Shown here: one piece after another, positions 13,152 to 15,022 of the stretch
How the letters are laid out: each line of letters starts with the position of its first letter
How positions within the stretch are numbered: the stretch's first letter is position 1
Source of the DNA: Clostridiales bacterium
Lineage (GTDB): Bacteria; Bacillota; Clostridia; Christensenellales; QALW01
Direction: 5' to 3'
Length of the DNA stretch: 15,022 bases
Assembly: GCA_018376855.1 (NCBI GenBank)
Contig: JAHAAN010000035.1
Span: 1 to 15,022, forward strand
Notes under the pieces: model-generated
The model's database searches: none
The model's input: the letters and a program-made list of their open reading frames with translations, nothing else
What the model was told of the DNA's origin: nothing
Translations under genes and position numbers: made by a program

Positions 13152-14473
13152 TATGCGTTGCCTCCTATACTGCTGTATTTTTCCTTGAGCAGATCTACGT
13201 ATGCTTTTTGCTGGCGTGTCATGCCAAACCCCATAAAACGGCAGTTGTGGTCATTTTTCAGAATGCAGTAGCACATTCGTTTCCAGCTGGGAATATCCTT
13301 GGTGGATTTGATGTCGTCCGTATTGTCCGGAATCTTCCCTACAAAAACCACTCTGGTATTTCGCAGAACGGTATAATTGGAAACGCCGTTTCTGCGAATA
13401 TTATAGCCGTGTTCCAATAGCTCCTCAATTGCTTTTTCTTCAAGACCGCCTCCGACATTGTGCCAAAATTCAATAGAGGTTTTAAATATGCGGATATAAT
13501 TGTTCCGCAGCCGCGTGGGAAGCGTGTCGAGCAGGAATTTGGTAAAGGACTCCCATGAGTGACCCTCGGGAAGCGCCAGACTTCGGTATCCCATCGCTTT
13601 TGTTTTTCCGTATATGGCGCCGAAGTTTGCCCCCTTGACACGGCCGACCAGCTTGGACCAGATCTGCGGGTCGATCACGCGGTACAGATTCAGGCTGTCC
13701 TTAGCGCAGTCGTTAAAGGGGGAGGCGACTCTCATTTGGTTAGGCTTCAGACCCGCCATATAATACAGATCATACAGGCGGTTGTAATCGTACTGAAAAA
13801 TATAATTTGCGTGCCAAACATCCCCTGTGGACCAGTCGTATAAAGGGGAGGCGCACCAAACGTCTTTAAATTGCTTGCTGATCCAGCAGACGCCGTTGTA
13901 GCCGTATTTTTTGTTAACGATAGCGTTATAGCGCTGTAAGGATTCGTCCGTTCTCATGCCTAAAAGGCAGACGGTTTTTTTGTTTCCGTGAGAAATGCGG
14001 TACCACCGGCCGAACTGCTTGGCCAGATCCTCCTGATGCATTTTATATTTATAAGTGGTCATGGGGTTGTTTTGCAGGTTGATGACATACGGATGGCGGG
14101 GCATGGGGCGAACCCAAGCGGATTCTTTGTTGTCGTCCCACGGATACCAATACATTTCATAGCTGCTCAGCGCTGTGCGCGTTGCCATCGGCAGGCATAC
14201 CCAATAGGGCTCCACATCCTTTTTGATGCGTGCGAAGGTTCGTTCTATATATTCGGTGGTTACGGTATACTGCGCTTCAAAATCCTGATGAAAAACGCCG
14301 ATTTTCTTGTTTGGAAAATATTTTTTCTGAAAATCGAGAGTCAAATTCAGCAGCAGGCCGCTGTCCTTTCCGCCGGAAAAAGAAACATAGATATTATCAA
14401 ATTCGGTGAATAAATAACGAAGACGTTCCTGAAGAGCGTCGTAAACATTTTGGTTGGTAAATCCTCTTTCCAT
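13151..14473 (-). CDS. IbrA-like PP-loop ATPase / PAPS reductase-family protein
   Basis: The protein has 440 residues. The N-terminal half has the PP-loop pyrophosphatase signature VSFSGGKDS (S33-S38), which in PAPS reductases, DndC and related enzymes binds ATP or PAPS. A later GMRTDESLQR (172-181) matches the second conserved motif of this superfamily, and SPLYDWSTGDVW follows. The C-terminal half (about 280-440) resembles the DUF3440-type extension found in IbrA proteins. Cysteines are scattered and I do not see a classical iron-sulfur CXXC arrangement. Neighbour and partner is the coupled IbrB-like gene. The start ATG at 14473 has a weak CGGAGC box and a promoter at 14505-14533. By eye the pair is less GC-rich than smc-ffh, which would fit acquisition from a phage or another element, though no phage genes flank it. 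Substrate unknown. Confidence 0.82.
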   Translation of the reverse strand: MERGFTNQNVYDALQERLRYLFTEFDNIYVSFSGGKDSGLLLNLTLDFQKKYFPNKKIGVFHQDFEAQYTVTTEYIERTFARIKKDVEPYWVCLPMATRTALSSYEMYWYPWDDNKESAWVRPMPRHPYVINLQNNPMTTYKYKMHQEDLAKQFGRWYRISHGNKKTVCLLGMRTDESLQRYNAIVNKKYGYNGVCWISKQFKDVWCASPLYDWSTGDVWHANYIFQYDYNRLYDLYYMAGLKPNQMRVASPFNDCAKDSLNLYRVIDPQIWSKLVGRVKGANFGAIYGKTKAMGYRSLALPEGHSWESFTKFLLDTLPTRLRNNYIRIFKTSIEFWHNVGGGLEEKAIEELLEHGYNIRRNGVSNYTVLRNTRVVFVGKIPDNTDDIKSTKDIPSWKRMCYCILKNDHNCRFMGFGMTRQQKAYVDLLKEKYSSIGGNA

Positions 14474-14504
14474 TTATTTGCTCCGAGATGATGGATTTTG
14501 TAGA

Positions 14505-14533
14505 ATTATATCATATTTTGGAATGAATTACAA
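14505..14533 (-). promoter_or_regulatory. Promoter of the ibrA-ibrB-like operon
   Basis: On the minus strand TTGTAA (14533-14528), a 17-base spacer and consensus TATAAT (14510-14505) lie about 30 bases before the ibrA-like ATG. An A-tract repeat array lies 17 bases further upstream (14550-14593). Confidence 0.6.
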
Positions 14534-14549
14534 ATAAAAAGAGCATTTT

Positions 14550-14593
14550 TGGAAATAAAATGGAAAATAAATGGAAATAAAATGGAAAAAGCC
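14550..14593. repeat. Four tandem 11-bp A-tract repeats
   Basis: TGGAAATAAAA (14550-14560), TGGAAAATAAA (14561-14571), TGGAAATAAAA (14572-14582) and TGGAAAAAGCC (14583-14593) follow one another without gaps. TGGAAA recurs every 11 bp, close to one helical turn, so the A-tracts are in phase and the DNA is likely bent. The array sits just upstream of the ibrA-like promoter and overlaps the T-tract of the terminator of the next gene. Confidence 0.7.
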
Positions 14594-14629
14594 CGATCAG
14601 GCTTTGCGGAAGCAAAAACCGAATCGGGC
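14586..14629 (-). terminator. Terminator of the right-edge gene
   Basis: On the minus strand GCCCGAT (14629-14623) pairs with ATCGGGC (14597-14591), with an inner TTTGC/GCAAA helix (14603-14616) and a GGAA-type loop. TTTTT (14590-14586) follows at once. It lies 11 bases after the stop of the gene ending at 14641 and separates that transcript from the ibrA-like promoter. Confidence 0.75.
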
Positions 14630-14640
14630 AAGAATCTGGA

Positions 14641-15022
14641 TTATGAAAGCTCTATAACTAAAGTGGATTTGACGAATTCAAATTCGGGCAGGTAGAGCTC
14701 CGACATTTTTTCGGTGCAGGCGAACGTAAGGGAATAGGAGATATCGTTATCGAGCCATGTATATTGATGCCAAAAATAGTCGTCCGCCGCGCCGAGATTC
14801 GAGTCGTCAATATGTCCTTTGAAGATGCGCAGCTCGGCGTTTGCTCCGCTGAGCTGGACGGAGCTGCTTTTCTCAAGCGTAACGGAGGGGAAAAGCTTTT
14901 GCATGTCGGCTACGCCGGCGTCCGCAATTTCAGCCGCAGTCTTCTGCTCGGTGTTGAAGAAGCCGCCGAAGGCGATGTATTCACGGAAGCTGGGCGTTGC
15001 GTCTTCGGCCGGGGAGACAAGC
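14641..15022 (-). CDS. Unrecognised protein, C-terminal part only
   Basis: The minus-strand frame is open from the right edge (15021) to the TAA at 14641-14643, giving 126 residues of the C-terminal end. The internal Met at 14904 is not a convincing start because the coding pattern continues upstream (SFREYIAFGGFFNTEQ). The end, YTWLDNDISYSLTFACTEKM followed by LPEFEFVKSTLVIE, resembles the last two strands and helix of PsbP/DUF1795-like secreted or lipoprotein domains, in which a YxLTF strand precedes a final helix. This is a loose resemblance only. The N-terminus is outside the window, so a signal peptide cannot be checked. Transcription ends in the terminator at 14586-14629. Confidence 0.65.
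   Translation of the reverse strand, partial: LVSPAEDATPSFREYIAFGGFFNTEQKTAAEIADAGVADMQKLFPSVTLEKSSSVQLSGANAELRIFKGHIDDSNLGAADDYFWHQYTWLDNDISYSLTFACTEKMSELYLPEFEFVKSTLVIELS

Noticed and set aside
14641..14904. Complete 87-residue gene starting at Met 14904
   Set aside because: The same frame stays open and protein-like to the window edge, so this Met is internal and the gene is cut by the edge.

Overview
The window looks like a chromosomal segment from a low-to-moderate-GC Gram-positive bacterium (Bacillota, most likely Clostridia). The reasons are the housekeeping order smc - ftsY - (ASRT-like) - ylxM - ffh - rpsP - khpA - rimM - trmD, the presence of YlxM, strong AGGAGG-type ribosome binding sites, TTG/GTG starts, and lipobox proteins. 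I cannot assign a genus from sequence alone.

Left part (1-1677): two genes on the minus strand. One is a PutP-type sodium/solute symporter cut by the left edge, with a clear promoter and Shine-Dalgarno site. The other is an unrecognised lipoprotein, transcribed divergently from smc. The central block (1813-10388, plus strand) is an almost gapless secretion, chromosome and translation cluster: SMC, the SRP receptor FtsY, a small ASRT-family protein, YlxM, SRP54/Ffh, ribosomal protein S16, the KH protein KhpA, the 30S maturation factor RimM and the tRNA m1G37 methyltransferase TrmD. Within it there is an internal near-consensus promoter and a perfect 10-bp inverted repeat in front of ylxM, a hairpin in front of khpA, an attenuator-like hairpin plus T-tract in front of rimM, and a strong terminator after trmD. 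The neighbours often found at the ends of this cluster (rnc before smc, rplS after trmD) are absent.

Right part (10389-15022): an intergenic stretch with four successive stem-loops, the last an 80-bp perfect cloverleaf (13-bp closing stem and three hairpin arms). A minus-strand gene follows whose product has the fold signature of a beta-class DNA methyltransferase, but the catalytic DPPY-type motif reads D-A-A-A, so it is probably a pseudoenzyme. Next are a plus-strand flavin-reductase-like protein, a bidirectional terminator, and a translationally coupled minus-strand pair: a PP-loop/PAPS-reductase-like protein (IbrA-like) and a ParB/sulfiredoxin-fold protein (IbrB-like). An array of four 11-bp A-tract repeats lies upstream of their promoter. 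The last gene, cut by the right edge, is a minus-strand protein of unknown function with its own terminator.

The central genes cooperate in co-translational membrane targeting (Ffh, FtsY, YlxM), ribosome and tRNA maturation (S16, RimM, TrmD, KhpA) and chromosome organisation (SMC). The most interesting accessory items are the IbrA/IbrB-like pair, the degenerate methyltransferase, the cloverleaf element and the ASRT-like gene inserted into the SRP operon. All functional statements are from reading motifs by eye; no database search was run.
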